NCBI GenBank assembly: GCA_041397845.1 | Contig: JAWKVW010000004.1 | Location: forward strand, 150,289 to 214,288 | DNA length: 64,000 nt | Direction: 5' to 3' | Source of the DNA: JAKPQE01 sp041397845 | GTDB lineage: Bacteria > Pseudomonadota > Alphaproteobacteria > Rhizobiales > JAKPQE01 | Part shown: positions 27,035-36,262 of the stretch, piece by piece | Numbering within the stretch: the first letter of the stretch is position 1 | Layout of the letters: each line of letters begins with the position of its first letter | Program-made: the position numbers and the translations under genes | The notes under the pieces: generated by a model | What the model was told of the DNA's origin: nothing | Databases searched by the model: none | What the model saw: only the letters and a program-made list of their open reading frames with translations

Positions 27035-27747
27035 GCGCCGACCCTCCTCTGGCCGCGATTGGCGCGCTTCTCCATGGCCACGAGGAAGACGCTCGAGACA
27101 ATCGACAGGGCGAGGTAGATGAGGCAGGCGACGAGATAGAAGAAGAACGGCTCCTTGGTGGCGCCGACGGCGACCTTGGTCTGGCGCAGCAGGTCGTCAA
27201 GGGCGATCACCGAGACGAGCGAGGTGTCCTTCAGCAGTACCAGCCAGAGATTGCCGATGCCCGGCAGGGCATAGCGCCAGAGCTGGGGCACGATGACGAG
27301 GCGCAGGGTCAGGAAGCGCGAGAGCCCGAGGGCACGGGCCGCCTCGATCTGGCCCTTCGAAATGGCCCGGAGCGCGGCGAGGAAGACCTCGCTGGCATAG
27401 GCGGCAAAGACGACGCCGAGCGCGACCATGCCGGCAACGAAGCTCGATACCTCGACATAGGTGTCGGCGAAGAGGGCGACGATCTTCTGCAGGAGGATCT
27501 GGCCGCCGTAATAGACGATGAACAGCGTCAGCAGCTCGGGCAGGCCGCGAAAGACGGTCGTGAAGACGTTGCCAAGGAAAACGAGCAGCCGGGAGCTGGA
27601 GTTCTTGGCCAGTGCCACGGCAAGACCGAGCACAAGGCCGAAAGGCACGGTCGCCACCGCCAGCCGGATGGTCAGCCACGTGCCGGCGGCAATCTCATCC
27701 GCCCAGCCGTTCGAGCCGAACTGCAGCAGGCCGAATAGCTCCGACAT
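27031..27747 (-). CDS. Amino-acid ABC transporter permease (HisQ/ArtQ-like)
   Basis: A 238-aa permease partner. Hydrophobic helices flank the EAA-type loop GQIEAARALGLSRFLTLRLV and VPQLWRYALPGIGNLWL; the first helix region includes TWLTIRLAVATVPFGLVLGL. The ATG at 27747 follows GGGGAGGGA; a further open stretch upstream is GC-rich intergenic sequence. Together with the next permease and the binding protein upstream it forms an uptake system, but no ATP-binding subunit is encoded nearby. Confidence 0.92.
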   Translation of the reverse strand: MSELFGLLQFGSNGWADEIAAGTWLTIRLAVATVPFGLVLGLAVALAKNSSSRLLVFLGNVFTTVFRGLPELLTLFIVYYGGQILLQKIVALFADTYVEVSSFVAGMVALGVVFAAYASEVFLAALRAISKGQIEAARALGLSRFLTLRLVIVPQLWRYALPGIGNLWLVLLKDTSLVSVIALDDLLRQTKVAVGATKEPFFFYLVACLIYLALSIVSSVFLVAMEKRANRGQRRVGA

Positions 27748-28003
27748 TCCCTCCCCTTCGGACGTGTCCGGATCGCATGGCGATCCGCCAACCGCCCTGC
27801 CCAGGACGACCGGTGTTTTCCCGGCAGGCAAATGCCTGCCCGCTCCCCGCCGCGGGGGAACATCGGCGCCCCCTGGCCCGGCGCGAAAGGCCGGCAAAAG
27901 GGGCTGTCAGGCGAGGCTGCGGCCGCTCAGCCAGTGCGGGCGGCCGCGCAAGACCCCGCGCCCCTCCCCGCCGGGGAGAGGCGTTTCGCCATGAGGCTCC
28001 CGA

Positions 28004-28777
28004 TCAGAAGATCGAGAACGGGAAGTACTTCGTATTGATCTTCTCGTAGGTGCCGTCGGCGCGAATGTCGTCGATGGCCTTGTTGAACATGTCCTTCAGG
28101 TCGCCGTCATCCTTGCGGATGGCGATGCCGATGCCTTCGCCGACATACTTGGCGTCGACGACGTCGGTGCCGACGAACTCGCAGCACTTGCCGTCATCGG
28201 TCGAGGTCAGCCACTCGTAGCCGACGAGCTTGTCGACGGCGACGGCATCGAGGCGACCGGAGGCGAGGTCGAGATTGGCCTCTTCCTGGGTCTGGTAGAG
28301 CTTGACGCTCGAGCCCTTGTAGTTGTCCTCGATGTAGTTGGCGCTGACGGTCGCGGCCTGGGCGCCGACGGCCTTGCCGGCGAGGCCTTCAGCGGTCACG
28401 TCGGCGACCTTGCCCTTCTGGACCATGAAGGCGATCGGCGAGTTGTAGTACTTGTTGGTGAAGTCGACCTGCTGGCGGCGCTCGTCAGTGATCGACATGG
28501 AGGCGATGATCGCGTCGTACTTGTTGGCAAGGAGGGCCGGAATGATGCCTTCCCAATCCTGGGCGACGAACTCGCACTCGACCTTCATCTTGTCGCAAAG
28601 GGCCTTGGCGACGTCGATGTCGAAGCCCTGGAGCTGCTTGTCGGCATCAAAGAAATTGAACGGAGGGTAGGCACCCTCGGTGCCGATACGCACCTTCTTC
28701 CATTCCTTGGCCTCGGCGACACCAACGGCAGCCACGAGGATCGCGGCGGTCACGGCCAGCTTTTTCAGAATGCTCAT
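28004..28777 (-). CDS. ABC transporter substrate-binding protein (lysine/arginine/ornithine/histidine type)
   Basis: A 257-aa periplasmic SBP_bac_3 protein. The signal peptide is MSILKKLAVTAAILVAAVGV, cleaved after AEA. Mature motifs are VRIGTEGAYPPFNFFDADKQ, GFDIDVAKALCDKMKVECEF, WEGIIPALLANKYDAIIASM and the C-terminal YEKINTKYFPF, as in HisJ/ArgT-like proteins, so a basic amino acid is the likely ligand. GGGGA precedes the ATG. A 256-base GC-rich gap separates it from the permease genes downstream. Confidence 0.93.
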   Translation of the reverse strand: MSILKKLAVTAAILVAAVGVAEAKEWKKVRIGTEGAYPPFNFFDADKQLQGFDIDVAKALCDKMKVECEFVAQDWEGIIPALLANKYDAIIASMSITDERRQQVDFTNKYYNSPIAFMVQKGKVADVTAEGLAGKAVGAQAATVSANYIEDNYKGSSVKLYQTQEEANLDLASGRLDAVAVDKLVGYEWLTSTDDGKCCEFVGTDVVDAKYVGEGIGIAIRKDDGDLKDMFNKAIDDIRADGTYEKINTKYFPFSIF

Positions 28778-28936
28778 GTTTGGTCCCCTGTTGCGACGCC
28801 TGCCATCTCATCGTGGCATCCGGCGGAAACGGCCGCCGAGGCATCGGCGGTCGCGCTTGGAGCGCATATTCCCATCAATTTGGAAAACGATGCAACGGGG
28901 TTTCGGCGATTGCCCGCGCATTGGGCAATGGGCCTG

Positions 28937-30211
28937 TCAACGGGGCGGAATTCCGTATTCGGGGAACGGCACGAAGATCACCGGTTCGCCCCTTGCGACG
29001 CCCGTTGCCTCCTCCGGCACGACGATGAGGCCGTCGGCCTCGCGCAGGCTGGTGATGATGCCGGAACCGTCACGCGGATATTTGCGCACGACCGGCCGGC
29101 CGGCCTCGTCGCGACCGAGAATGCCGCGCAGGAATTCGCGGCGGCCCGGCTTCTTGTCGCCGATCTCGAAATCGGCCGGCAGGAGGTAGTGGTTCGGCTC
29201 GGCCCAGGCGGCGCCGGCAAGGGCGGTCAGGACCGGGCGGGCATAGTTGAGGAAGGTGACCATGGCGGCGACGGGGTTGCCCGGCAGGCCAAGGAAGATG
29301 GCCTCGCCGATGTTGCCGAAGGTCATCGGCCGGCCCGGCTTGATGGCAAGGCGCCAGAGGTGGCGCTCGCCAAGGGCCTCGAGCGCGGCGACGAGGTGGT
29401 CTTCCTCGCCGATGCTGGCGCCGCCCGAGGTGACGATGACGTCGTGGCTTGTCGCCAGGCGAGCAAGCGTCTCGCGCACGACATCGGCCCTGTCGGGCAG
29501 CACACCGACATCGGTGACGGCGGCGCCGAGGGTCTCGAGCAGGGTCGAGATCAGGAAGAAATTCGCGTCATAGACCTGGCCGGGAACGATCGGCGCGCCG
29601 GGGCGGACGATTTCGTCGCCGGTCGAGACGACGGCGACCTTCAGCGGCGCAAAGCACTTCAGCACGGCCCGGCCGGTCGAGGCGATGGCGGCGAGCTCCT
29701 GCGGTCGCAGGCGGGCGCCGGCCTCGATCATGACCGCCCCGGCCCTCAGATCCTCGCCGGCCTTGCGACGATTGGCGCCGGCCTTGAGGCCGGACGGAAC
29801 GACAACGGCATCACCATCGAGATGGCAGTCCTCCTGCATGGCGACGGTATCGGCACCGGCCGGCATCGGCGCACCGGTGAAGATGCGGGCAGCAGTCCCT
29901 GCGGCAAGCGCCCCGACCCCGGTCGCGCCGGCCGGAACGCGCATCGCCACCGGCAGGCGGCCTGCGGCCGCCAGATAGTCGGCATGGGCGAAGGCAAAGC
30001 CATCGACGGCGGAATTGTCGGTCCAGGGCACATCCCGCGGCGCGATGATCGGCTCGGCGAGAATGCGGCCATGGCAGGCGCCGATGGCGACCTCCTCGAT
30101 GACGGCGACGGCGGCGATGCGCTCCCTGAGCAGCGCCAACGCCTCGTCGTGGCGCATCAGGCGCTCCTCGACCCGGAAACAGCAGTCGTTTGCGTGGGAA
30201 TGGTCAGCCAT
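28937..30211 (-). CDS. moeA: Molybdopterin molybdotransferase MoeA
   Basis: A 424-aa enzyme that inserts molybdate into adenylated molybdopterin. All expected parts are visible: N-terminal domain with DNSAVDGFAFAHADY, RIFTGAPMPAGADTVAMQED, central MPT-binding domain with VAVVSTGDEIV and VTSGGASIGEEDHLVAAL, FLGLPGNPVAAMVTF, and the C-terminal beta domain ending in a GEPVIFVPF strand. It overlaps mobB by 8 bases and lies in a Moco operon with mobB, mobA and fdhD. Confidence 0.95.
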   Translation of the reverse strand: MADHSHANDCCFRVEERLMRHDEALALLRERIAAVAVIEEVAIGACHGRILAEPIIAPRDVPWTDNSAVDGFAFAHADYLAAAGRLPVAMRVPAGATGVGALAAGTAARIFTGAPMPAGADTVAMQEDCHLDGDAVVVPSGLKAGANRRKAGEDLRAGAVMIEAGARLRPQELAAIASTGRAVLKCFAPLKVAVVSTGDEIVRPGAPIVPGQVYDANFFLISTLLETLGAAVTDVGVLPDRADVVRETLARLATSHDVIVTSGGASIGEEDHLVAALEALGERHLWRLAIKPGRPMTFGNIGEAIFLGLPGNPVAAMVTFLNYARPVLTALAGAAWAEPNHYLLPADFEIGDKKPGRREFLRGILGRDEAGRPVVRKYPRDGSGIITSLREADGLIVVPEEATGVARGEPVIFVPFPEYGIPPR

Positions 30212-30725
30212 CGCCCCTTACCGGCAGTTTTGAGTACGCCACGATGAAATCCGCGATCGCGTCGATATCGTCAAGGCCGAAGACCGGCACGCCCTCGTCG
30301 ACCGACTCGTGATCGGTGGCGATCGCGACGATGTTCGGGTCGTCGGCAGCCAGCGGCTTGTCGCGGCGGGCGCCCTTGCGGCGCACCTCGATCTTGGGAT
30401 GGGACTGGCGCTTGTAGCCCTCGATGATGACGATGTCGCACGGGTCCATGCGGCGCAGGATGTCTTCCATCGACGGCTCGGCGTCGTCGCGGATTTCATG
30501 CATCAGCGCCCAGCGATAGCCCGAGATGAGCGCCACCTCGACCGCGCCGGCGGCGCGGTGGCGATAGCTGTCGGTGCCCTCGTGATCGATGTCGAAGGCG
30601 TGGTGAGCGTGCTTCATGGTCGAGACGCGATAGCCGCGACGGGTGAGCTCGGTCACCAGCCGCTCGACGAGGGTGGTCTTGCCGGAGTTCTTCCAGCCGG
30701 TCACGCCGAACAGGGGTGGGGTCAC
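30204..30725 (-). CDS. mobB: Molybdopterin-guanine dinucleotide biosynthesis protein MobB
   Basis: A 173-aa GTP-binding adapter that assists MobA. The P-loop is VTGWKNSGKTTLVERLV near the N-terminus, followed by STMKHAHHAFDIDHEGTDSY and DIVIIEGYKRQSHPKIEV. It overlaps mobA by 4 bases and moeA by 8 bases, a tight operon. Its frame is intact. Confidence 0.94.
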   Translation of the reverse strand: MTPPLFGVTGWKNSGKTTLVERLVTELTRRGYRVSTMKHAHHAFDIDHEGTDSYRHRAAGAVEVALISGYRWALMHEIRDDAEPSMEDILRRMDPCDIVIIEGYKRQSHPKIEVRRKGARRDKPLAADDPNIVAIATDHESVDEGVPVFGLDDIDAIADFIVAYSKLPVRGDG

Positions 30726-31353
30726 GCGAGGGTCTCCAGAATGGCCGCGGCGGTGGCGAGGTCGTCGGGCGTATTGACGTTGAAGAACGGGTCGACACGG
30801 GCATCACCGGCAACGAGGTCGGCGAACAATAGATCAGCACTCGGGTGGCGGTCCACGAACCGGCGGACCTTGCGGTTCGCCTCATCGGCGAGCCAGCCCT
30901 GCAGATCGTCGGCGATGTGCAGCGGCCAGAGGCCGACGACGGGATGCAGCCCGGCGGCCGAACGGGCCAGAACGATGGCGCTGCCGCGGGCGCTCGCGCC
31001 GGCAAGACGGGCAACGAGATCGGCCGGCAGAAACGGCGTATCGGCCGCGACCGTCGCAAGCGCGGCAACGCCGGGCAGTGCCGCCGCCCAGCGCAGGCCG
31101 GCCAAGAGGCCGGCGAGCGGTCCGGCATGGCCGCCGACCGTATCGGCAACGACAGGCAGGCCGAAGGAAGCAAAGCGGCCGGATCGCCATTGGCGTTGAT
31201 TGCCAGCGCCGCGACCTGCGGGGCGAGGCGATCGACGACGCGGGCGAGCATCGGCCGGCCGCCAAGCCCGAGCAGCGCCTTTTCGTTGCCGCCCATGCGG
31301 GTGGAACGGCCGCCGGCAAGGACGATGCCGGCAATTTGCGCCCGTTCAGTCAT
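30722..31353 (-). CDS. mobA: Molybdenum cofactor guanylyltransferase MobA, frameshifted
   Basis: Links GMP to molybdopterin to form MGD, used for example by formate dehydrogenase. The first frame gives IVLAGGRSTRMGGNEKALLG with RPMLARVVDRLAPQVAALAI. Near 31175-31183 one base seems to be missing; one frame over the protein continues FGLPVVADTVGGHAGPLAGL, ATVAADTPFLPADLVARLAG and FFNVNTPDDLATAAAILETL to the stop at 30722. The restored length is about 210 aa, normal for MobA. The start ATG (31353) overlaps the fdhD stop. Confidence 0.87.
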
Positions 31354-32236
31354 TGCCGCCCTCCCCGTCCGGGCCGGCGCTCTTGCGCCGATGGCGGGCA
31401 TGTTCGTCGTCGACGGCATGCAGCGGAGCGTCGAAGGTAATCCGCTCCGTGCCGGAGAGCGCGACGAAACGGCGGCCGCGCAGCCGGCCGATGACCGTCA
31501 GGTTCGCCTTCCTTGCCAGATCAACACCCCAGGCGGTGAAGCCGGAGCGCGAGGCAAGGACGGGAATGCCCATCTTGACCGTCTTGATGACCATTTCGGA
31601 GGTCAGGCGGCCGGTGGTGTAGAAAATCTTGTCGGCCGGATCGACGCCGTTCATGAACATGTAGCCGGCGATCTTGTCGACGGCGTTGTGGCGGCCGACG
31701 TCTTCCATATAGACCAGCGGCTCGTCGCGGCGGCAGAGCACACAGCCATGGATGGCGCCGGCGGCAAGATAAAGGCTCGGGGCGGTGTTGATCTTCCTGG
31801 CCAGCGCGTAGAGCCATGAAGTGCGCAGCTCGCCGCCCTGGCCAAGGGCGATGCCGTCGAGGCTTTCCATGAGGTCGCCGAAGACCGTGCCCTGGGCGCA
31901 GCCCGAGGTCTGCACCTTCTTCTTCAGCTTTTCCTCGTAGTTGGTCTTGCGCTCGGTGCGCACGACGATGGCACCGAGATCCTCGTCATGGTCGATGCCG
32001 GTGATGACATCGTCCGGGCGCAGCATGTTCTGATTGAGCAGGTAGCCGACGGCGAGCAGGTCCGGATGATCGCCGATCGTCATGGCGGTGACGATTTCCT
32101 GGGCGTTGAGGAAAATCGTCAGCGGCCGCTCGGTGACGACGCGGATCTCGACCGGCGCGCCGGTTTCGTCGATGCCGGAAACGGCCACCGACAGGCGCGG
32201 ATCTTCCGGCGCCGGCGCGATCTCGAATTCCCGCAT
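31346..32236 (-). CDS. fdhD: Formate dehydrogenase accessory sulfurtransferase FdhD
   Basis: A 296-aa protein that passes sulfur from the cysteine desulfurase to the molybdenum cofactor so that formate dehydrogenase becomes active. Motifs are ERPLTIFLNAQEIVTAMTIG, NQNMLRPDDVITGID, a loop TSGCAQGTVFGDL with the conserved catalytic Cys (only one Cys here, not the CxxC of E. coli), AAGAIHGCVLC and YMEDVGRHNAVDKIAGYMFM, then GRLTSEMVIKTVKMGIPVLA. It leads the Moco operon fdhD-mobA-mobB-moeA. No formate dehydrogenase subunits lie in the window. Confidence 0.94.
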   Translation of the reverse strand: MREFEIAPAPEDPRLSVAVSGIDETGAPVEIRVVTERPLTIFLNAQEIVTAMTIGDHPDLLAVGYLLNQNMLRPDDVITGIDHDEDLGAIVVRTERKTNYEEKLKKKVQTSGCAQGTVFGDLMESLDGIALGQGGELRTSWLYALARKINTAPSLYLAAGAIHGCVLCRRDEPLVYMEDVGRHNAVDKIAGYMFMNGVDPADKIFYTTGRLTSEMVIKTVKMGIPVLASRSGFTAWGVDLARKANLTVIGRLRGRRFVALSGTERITFDAPLHAVDDEHARHRRKSAGPDGEGGND

Positions 32237-32333
32237 GCCCTCTTCTCCCCGCGCCGGCGCGTTCGCCGCCGGCGATGATGCGCCGCAACGTTATGAGGCC
32301 TTGGGGCGCAAGGGCAAGAGGGCGCGGGGACGT

Positions 32334-32855
32334 TCAGTCGCCGGCCGGGGCGGTGAGGCTCTCCGACAGGCGGCGGATGACGGGATCGAACCGGCGCTTT
32401 GCGGCCTTCGCGTAGGTCATGTCGAAATGCGAGACGGTCGACAGGTCGCCGCTGAACACGGCCTTCGTATAGAAGATCCGCTCGCCGCCGCCGGCAAAAT
32501 CACCGCGCCGATAACCGGATAGCACCAGCCAGTGATCGCGCACGACGCGATAGGTGACCGTCGTATCGGGGTCGTCGGCGAGGAAGTCGGCATAGCCTTC
32601 GACCGAGAGCTCGAGGGCATTGAAGCTGCCCCAGACGGCAAGGTGCGAGGCGCCGTCGACGCCGTCGAAATCGCGGCCGTCATTGTTTTCCGGCGCCGGG
32701 CCCATGGCGAAGAGGTCGACCGGCACGTCTATCGCGTAGCCGTAACGGGCGTTCTCGTAGCGCGTCCAGCGCTCGGCGGCACCGGCAAAGCCGAGACCGA
32801 GGAGGACGGCAAGCGCGAGGGCAAGGGGGGCGGCCAGCGGGACGTGGCGGCGCAT
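32334..32855 (-). CDS. Exported protein of unknown function
   Basis: A 173-aa protein with a signal peptide (start MRRHVPLAAPLALALAVLLG, cleavage after GFAGA). The mature part is a small alpha/beta domain with RYENARYGYAIDVPVDLFAM and VTYRVVRDHWLVLSGYRRGD. I do not recognise a named family. The ATG at 32855 is preceded by AAAGGAG, which decides the start. It lies 97 bases upstream of fdhD on the same strand. Confidence 0.72.
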   Translation of the reverse strand: MRRHVPLAAPLALALAVLLGLGFAGAAERWTRYENARYGYAIDVPVDLFAMGPAPENNDGRDFDGVDGASHLAVWGSFNALELSVEGYADFLADDPDTTVTYRVVRDHWLVLSGYRRGDFAGGGERIFYTKAVFSGDLSTVSHFDMTYAKAAKRRFDPVIRRLSESLTAPAGD

Positions 32856-33061
32856 GTCGGCTCCTTTCGACAAACGCTGGCGGACGGCCATCTTTCCGCC
32901 CGGCAGAAGGTCGCACGATTCCGCGCCGGCACACGATTGACCGGGCGGGGTCGGGCATTACATTAGCCGCACGTGATGGAACGTGATATTCGCGGCCCTA
33001 CATGGACCAATGGATCCGGCAGGGTCGTTTCAACCTTCAATGACAGGCGGGGAAGCGCAGC

Positions 33062-34201
33062 ATGGCGGCAGTCACGAAAGAACGAATTCTCGACGAGCTG
33101 AGGCGGGTCAAGGGCCCGAACCTCGAGGGCGATATCGTCTCGCTCGGGCTTGTGTCGGAAATCGTCATCAATGGCGGCAAGGTTATCTTTTCGATCTCGG
33201 TCGATCCGGAGCGGGCGTTCGAGCTTGAGCCGCTGCGCGAGGCGGCCGAGCAGGTCGTCGCCGACATTCCGGGCGTCGAGCAGGTGATGGTGGCGCTGAC
33301 CGCCGACCGGGCGCAGAGCCAGGGCCAGCCGGCCGCCGCGCCGAAGCAGCCGGCCGCGGCCGCGCCGCAGGGCGGCGCCCACGGCGCCCAGGCGGACCTG
33401 CCGAACGTCAAGTCGATCATCGCCGTTGCCTCGGGCAAGGGCGGCGTCGGCAAGTCGACGAGCGCGATCAACCTCGCCCTCGGCCTGCAGGCGCTCGGCC
33501 TCAAGGTCGGCGTGCTCGACGCCGACATCTACGGCCCGTCGATGCCGCGCCTTCTCGGCATCAAGGACCAGCCGCAGGCGGCCAACGAGAGCCAGCTCGC
33601 GCCGATGAAGGGCTTCGGCCTCGAGGTCATGTCGATCGGCTTCCTCGTCGAGGAAGACACGCCGATGATCTGGCGCGGCCCGATGGTGATGTCGGCTCTC
33701 ACCCAGATGATGCGCGACGTCGCCTGGGGCGAGCTCGACGTGATGGTCGTCGACATGCCTCCCGGAACCGGCGACGCGCAGTTGACGATGGCGCAGCAGG
33801 TGCCGCTTGCCGGTGCCGTCATCATCTCGACGCCGCAGGACCTGGCGCTCATCGACGCGCGCAAGGGCATCGCCATGTTCCGCAAGGTGGACGTGCCGAT
33901 CCTCGGCATCGTCGAGAACATGAGCTATTTCCTGTGCCCGTCATGCGGCACGCGCTCCAACATCTTCGGCACCGGCGGCGCCAAGGCGGAAGCCGCGCGC
34001 CTCGGCGTGCCGTTCCTTGGCGAAGTGCCGCTGCACATGGACATCCGCGAGAAGTCCGACGCCGGCACGCCGGTGGTCGTTGCCGATCCGGACGGCGAGC
34101 ACGCCAAGATCTACAAGGACATCGCCGCCCGCGTCTGGGCCGACCTGCAGGCAAAGCGCGGCGGCGCCAAGTCGGCGCCGAAGATCGTCGTCGAGAACTG
34201 A
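33062..34201 (+). CDS. apbC: Mrp/NBP35-family iron-sulfur cluster carrier ATPase
   Basis: A 379-aa protein with an N-terminal MIP18/DUF59 domain (about residues 5-80, GPNLEGDIVSLGLVSEIVIN), an Ala/Pro/Gln-rich linker (about 85-112) and a C-terminal ParA-type ATPase. The P-loop is ASGKGGVGKSTSAINLALGL, then DADIYGPSMPRLLGI, DVMVVDMPPGTGDAQLTM and the cluster-binding CxxC in YFLCPSCGTRSNIFG. It carries and transfers Fe-S clusters. GGGGAAG precedes the ATG. Confidence 0.94.
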   Translation: MAAVTKERILDELRRVKGPNLEGDIVSLGLVSEIVINGGKVIFSISVDPERAFELEPLREAAEQVVADIPGVEQVMVALTADRAQSQGQPAAAPKQPAAAAPQGGAHGAQADLPNVKSIIAVASGKGGVGKSTSAINLALGLQALGLKVGVLDADIYGPSMPRLLGIKDQPQAANESQLAPMKGFGLEVMSIGFLVEEDTPMIWRGPMVMSALTQMMRDVAWGELDVMVVDMPPGTGDAQLTMAQQVPLAGAVIISTPQDLALIDARKGIAMFRKVDVPILGIVENMSYFLCPSCGTRSNIFGTGGAKAEAARLGVPFLGEVPLHMDIREKSDAGTPVVVADPDGEHAKIYKDIAARVWADLQAKRGGAKSAPKIVVEN

Positions 34202-34298
34202 TCGGCGGCGACGGCTTCGGCCGCACCCAAAAAGGAAGAGCCCGGCGGGGCGACCCGCCGGGGCCAGGTGTCGAGGGCGGCAGAAGGACCCTGCGAAA

Positions 34299-34960
34299 AT
34301 GACAGCGCCAGCAAGCGAGCAGCTTCGTGCGGTGATCGCCGCCATTGACGCGGCGAACGCCGAGGACCCGCGGACGATCGACGTCAACGGCGAGGCCCGT
34401 CCCTATGAGAGCGTCTATGCCGAGCGCATGACGGGGACGCTCGAGCGGCTCTACCCGGACGCCTCGGACCTGCTGCGCATCGCGGCGCGGGCCCAGCACA
34501 TCCGGCGCTGGGCCATTCCGCGCGACAAATATCCGGAAGGCCGCGACGGCTACAACAAATGGCGCCGGGAACTGCGCGACATGCACGCCAGTGTCGTTGG
34601 CGAGATCATGCGGACGAACGGCTATCCGGAGAGCGACATCGAGAAGGTCGGCCAGTTCCTGAAGAAGGAACAGCTCAAGAAGGAGCCGGATTCGCAGGCG
34701 CTCGAAAACGTCGTCGACGTCGTCTTCCTTGAATATTACTGGGACGACTTCGCCGCCAAATACGCGCATTACGACGACGACAAGATGATTGATATCGTCG
34801 GCAAGACCCTGCGCAAAATGTCCAACCAGGGCATCAGGCGGCACTGGCGCTCGACCTGCCGGACGAAACGAAGCGCATCGTCCTTGCCGCCGCTGCGACC
34901 GGGCGCGAGAAGGACAAGCTGGCGGCGATGGCCAAGGTCGAGCTGGAGCGGAACGGCTGA
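34299..34960 (+). CDS. DUF4202 family protein, frameshifted near the C-terminus
   Basis: A helical protein of about 220 aa when restored. Motifs are RAVIAAIDAANAEDPRTIDV, YAERMTGTLERLYPDASDLL, RAQHIRRWAIPRDKYPEGRD and QALENVVDVVFLEYYWDDFA, all typical of DUF4202. Near 34829 one G appears lost from a GGG run: as read the end is Arg-rich and the frame runs into the next gene, whereas one frame over it gives HQAALALDLPDETKRIVLAA and ends at 34960. His and Asp residues of the family suggest a metal-dependent HD-like role, but this is not established. Confidence 0.8.
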
Positions 34961-35045
34961 GAGGTGCGGCGGGACACTAACCGCGCAAGACACTGATATC
35001 TGGTCAGGAAACCCCGCTGAACGCAAAAGCTCGGCCAGGCTTACG

Positions 35046-35071
35046 TTGACAATCCGTGCAAAATATTGCAC
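35046..35071 (+). promoter_or_regulatory. Toxin-antitoxin promoter with a perfect palindromic operator
   Basis: TTGACA at 35046-35051 is a good -35 box. The perfect palindrome GTGCAAAATATTGCAC (35056-35071) fills the spacer and the expected -10 position (AATATT or CACAAA). A palindrome overlapping the -10 just upstream of a toxin gene is the usual autoregulatory layout of type II toxin-antitoxin operons. Confidence 0.7.
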
Positions 35072-35082
35072 AAATCGACCTG

Positions 35083-35426
35083 ATGCATCGAACCATCTGC
35101 TGGGTCAAGCCGCACGGAAAGAATATCTCGCGTTCCCGCAACCGGTTATCGACGACATTGATGCAAGTCTCTTTGCTGCGGTGCGCGGCGAGATAACCGG
35201 CTCAACCAAGCAGATGAAACACCTCGGACCGGGTGTTTTCGAGATTGCCCTGCGCCATCGCAAGGACGCATATCGAGCAGTGTTTCTGGCGCAGATTGGT
35301 CAGGACATATGGGTGATCCACGCGTTTCAGAAGAAATCCGTCAGCGGGATCAAGACGCCGAAAAAGGAGATCGACGTGATCCGCGAGCGGATGAAGCGAT
35401 TGAAGGAGGCGCTTGCCAATGGATGA
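35083..35426 (+). pseudogene. HigB/Gp49-like type II toxin, one frameshift
   Basis: The restored product is about 114 aa of the phage-derived Gp49-like (RelE superfamily) toxins, which cleave mRNA on the ribosome. It starts MHRTICWV at the ATG 35083; near 35107 one base seems missing, after which AARKEYLAFPQPVIDDIDAS, MKHLGPGVFEIALRHRKDAY and VIHAFQKKSVSGIKTPKKEI follow, with the highly conserved AFQKKS and GIKTPKKEID motifs. Its stop overlaps the antitoxin ATG. The toxin-first order is normal for HigBA. Confidence 0.75.
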
Positions 35427-35709
35427 TTTTGACTTTGTTCGCGGCTCGGCGAATCCATTTGAGGACCGGGGCGACCCGGCCGCAGCTTCAAAGGCGCTGA
35501 AAGGCCGAGATCGTAGCCGCAATCCTGCGCATCCTTCGCGAGCGCGACATGAGCCCAACACATGCCGGCAGATCGCGGGCATATCACGCTCGCAGATGTC
35601 GCGGATAAAGAACGTTCAGATCTCGTCAATCAGCCTCGACGTTCTCGTCAATGTTCTGGGCCATTGTCCGGCCACAACGCAAGAATTCACATTGCTTACC
35701 CTGAACTGA
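35419..35709 (+). pseudogene. XRE-type antitoxin (HigA-like), two compensating indels
   Basis: Starts MDDFDFVRGSANPFEDRGDP at the ATG 35419, with AAGGAGG 10 bases upstream and overlapping the toxin stop. Between about 35503 and 35570 the frame is shifted: an extra A in GAAAGG, then a missing C near GGCAGATC. One frame over this part reads AEIVAAILRILRERDMSPTH, the first helices of a helix-turn-helix. The original frame then gives IAGISRSQMSRIKNVQISSI, the recognition helix. As written the DNA-binding domain is disrupted, and the tail is short. Confidence 0.7.
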
Positions 35710-36262
35710 CTGCAGCACAACGTTGATCCCTTGCATAGATACCAGCGTCATTGTCGAACCCAGGACACTTGATGTCGCGACATTCGGGATTGATGATGAG
35801 CGGCTATCCAGTTCTCAATATCTGATTGTGACGTTATTGATAAAGTAAACCTTGAAAAATACCGGGCAAAACGTTCCGGAATGGGTCAACTGGCTCGACA
35901 ACGATGAGTATCACGCGATCTGGGCAGTCCTCTCTCGAATGGTCTAGAATGAAGTATCATTCAACACACTTGCAGGAATTGCTGAAGCGGATAGCAACAG
36001 AGCCTTGAACAACCCGCTCGTAAGCGGGGCAATTCTCCATGGACACGTCGCCATGCAGGGTGCTTTCCATTCGCCGACTGACGGACAAGTCATCAAATGT
36101 TATTTCCTTATCAAGGCTCCTGAATGAAATTCAAGAGCATAGAAGCCTTCTTACGCGGGAGAATTATGTCGCTTTTGATGGCCGTCCTTATGACTACGAG
36201 CGTGCAAAGGACGAATATTTCAGAAATGGCGAACCCGAAGTGACAAGGGGTAACACCGCTGA
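35710..36262. other. Unrecognised degraded coding sequence left of the IS element
   Basis: No intact gene. Protein-like fragments on the plus strand include NVPEWVNWLDNDEYHAIWAV (about 35873-35935, ended by TAG) followed in the same frame by FNTLAGIAEADSNRALNNPL, and in another frame SLSRLLNEIQEHRSLLTREN then YVAFDGRPYDYERAKDEYF (36105-36230), which is cut by the IS element. Base composition is less GC-rich than the core genome. I do not recognise the family. Confidence 0.45.
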
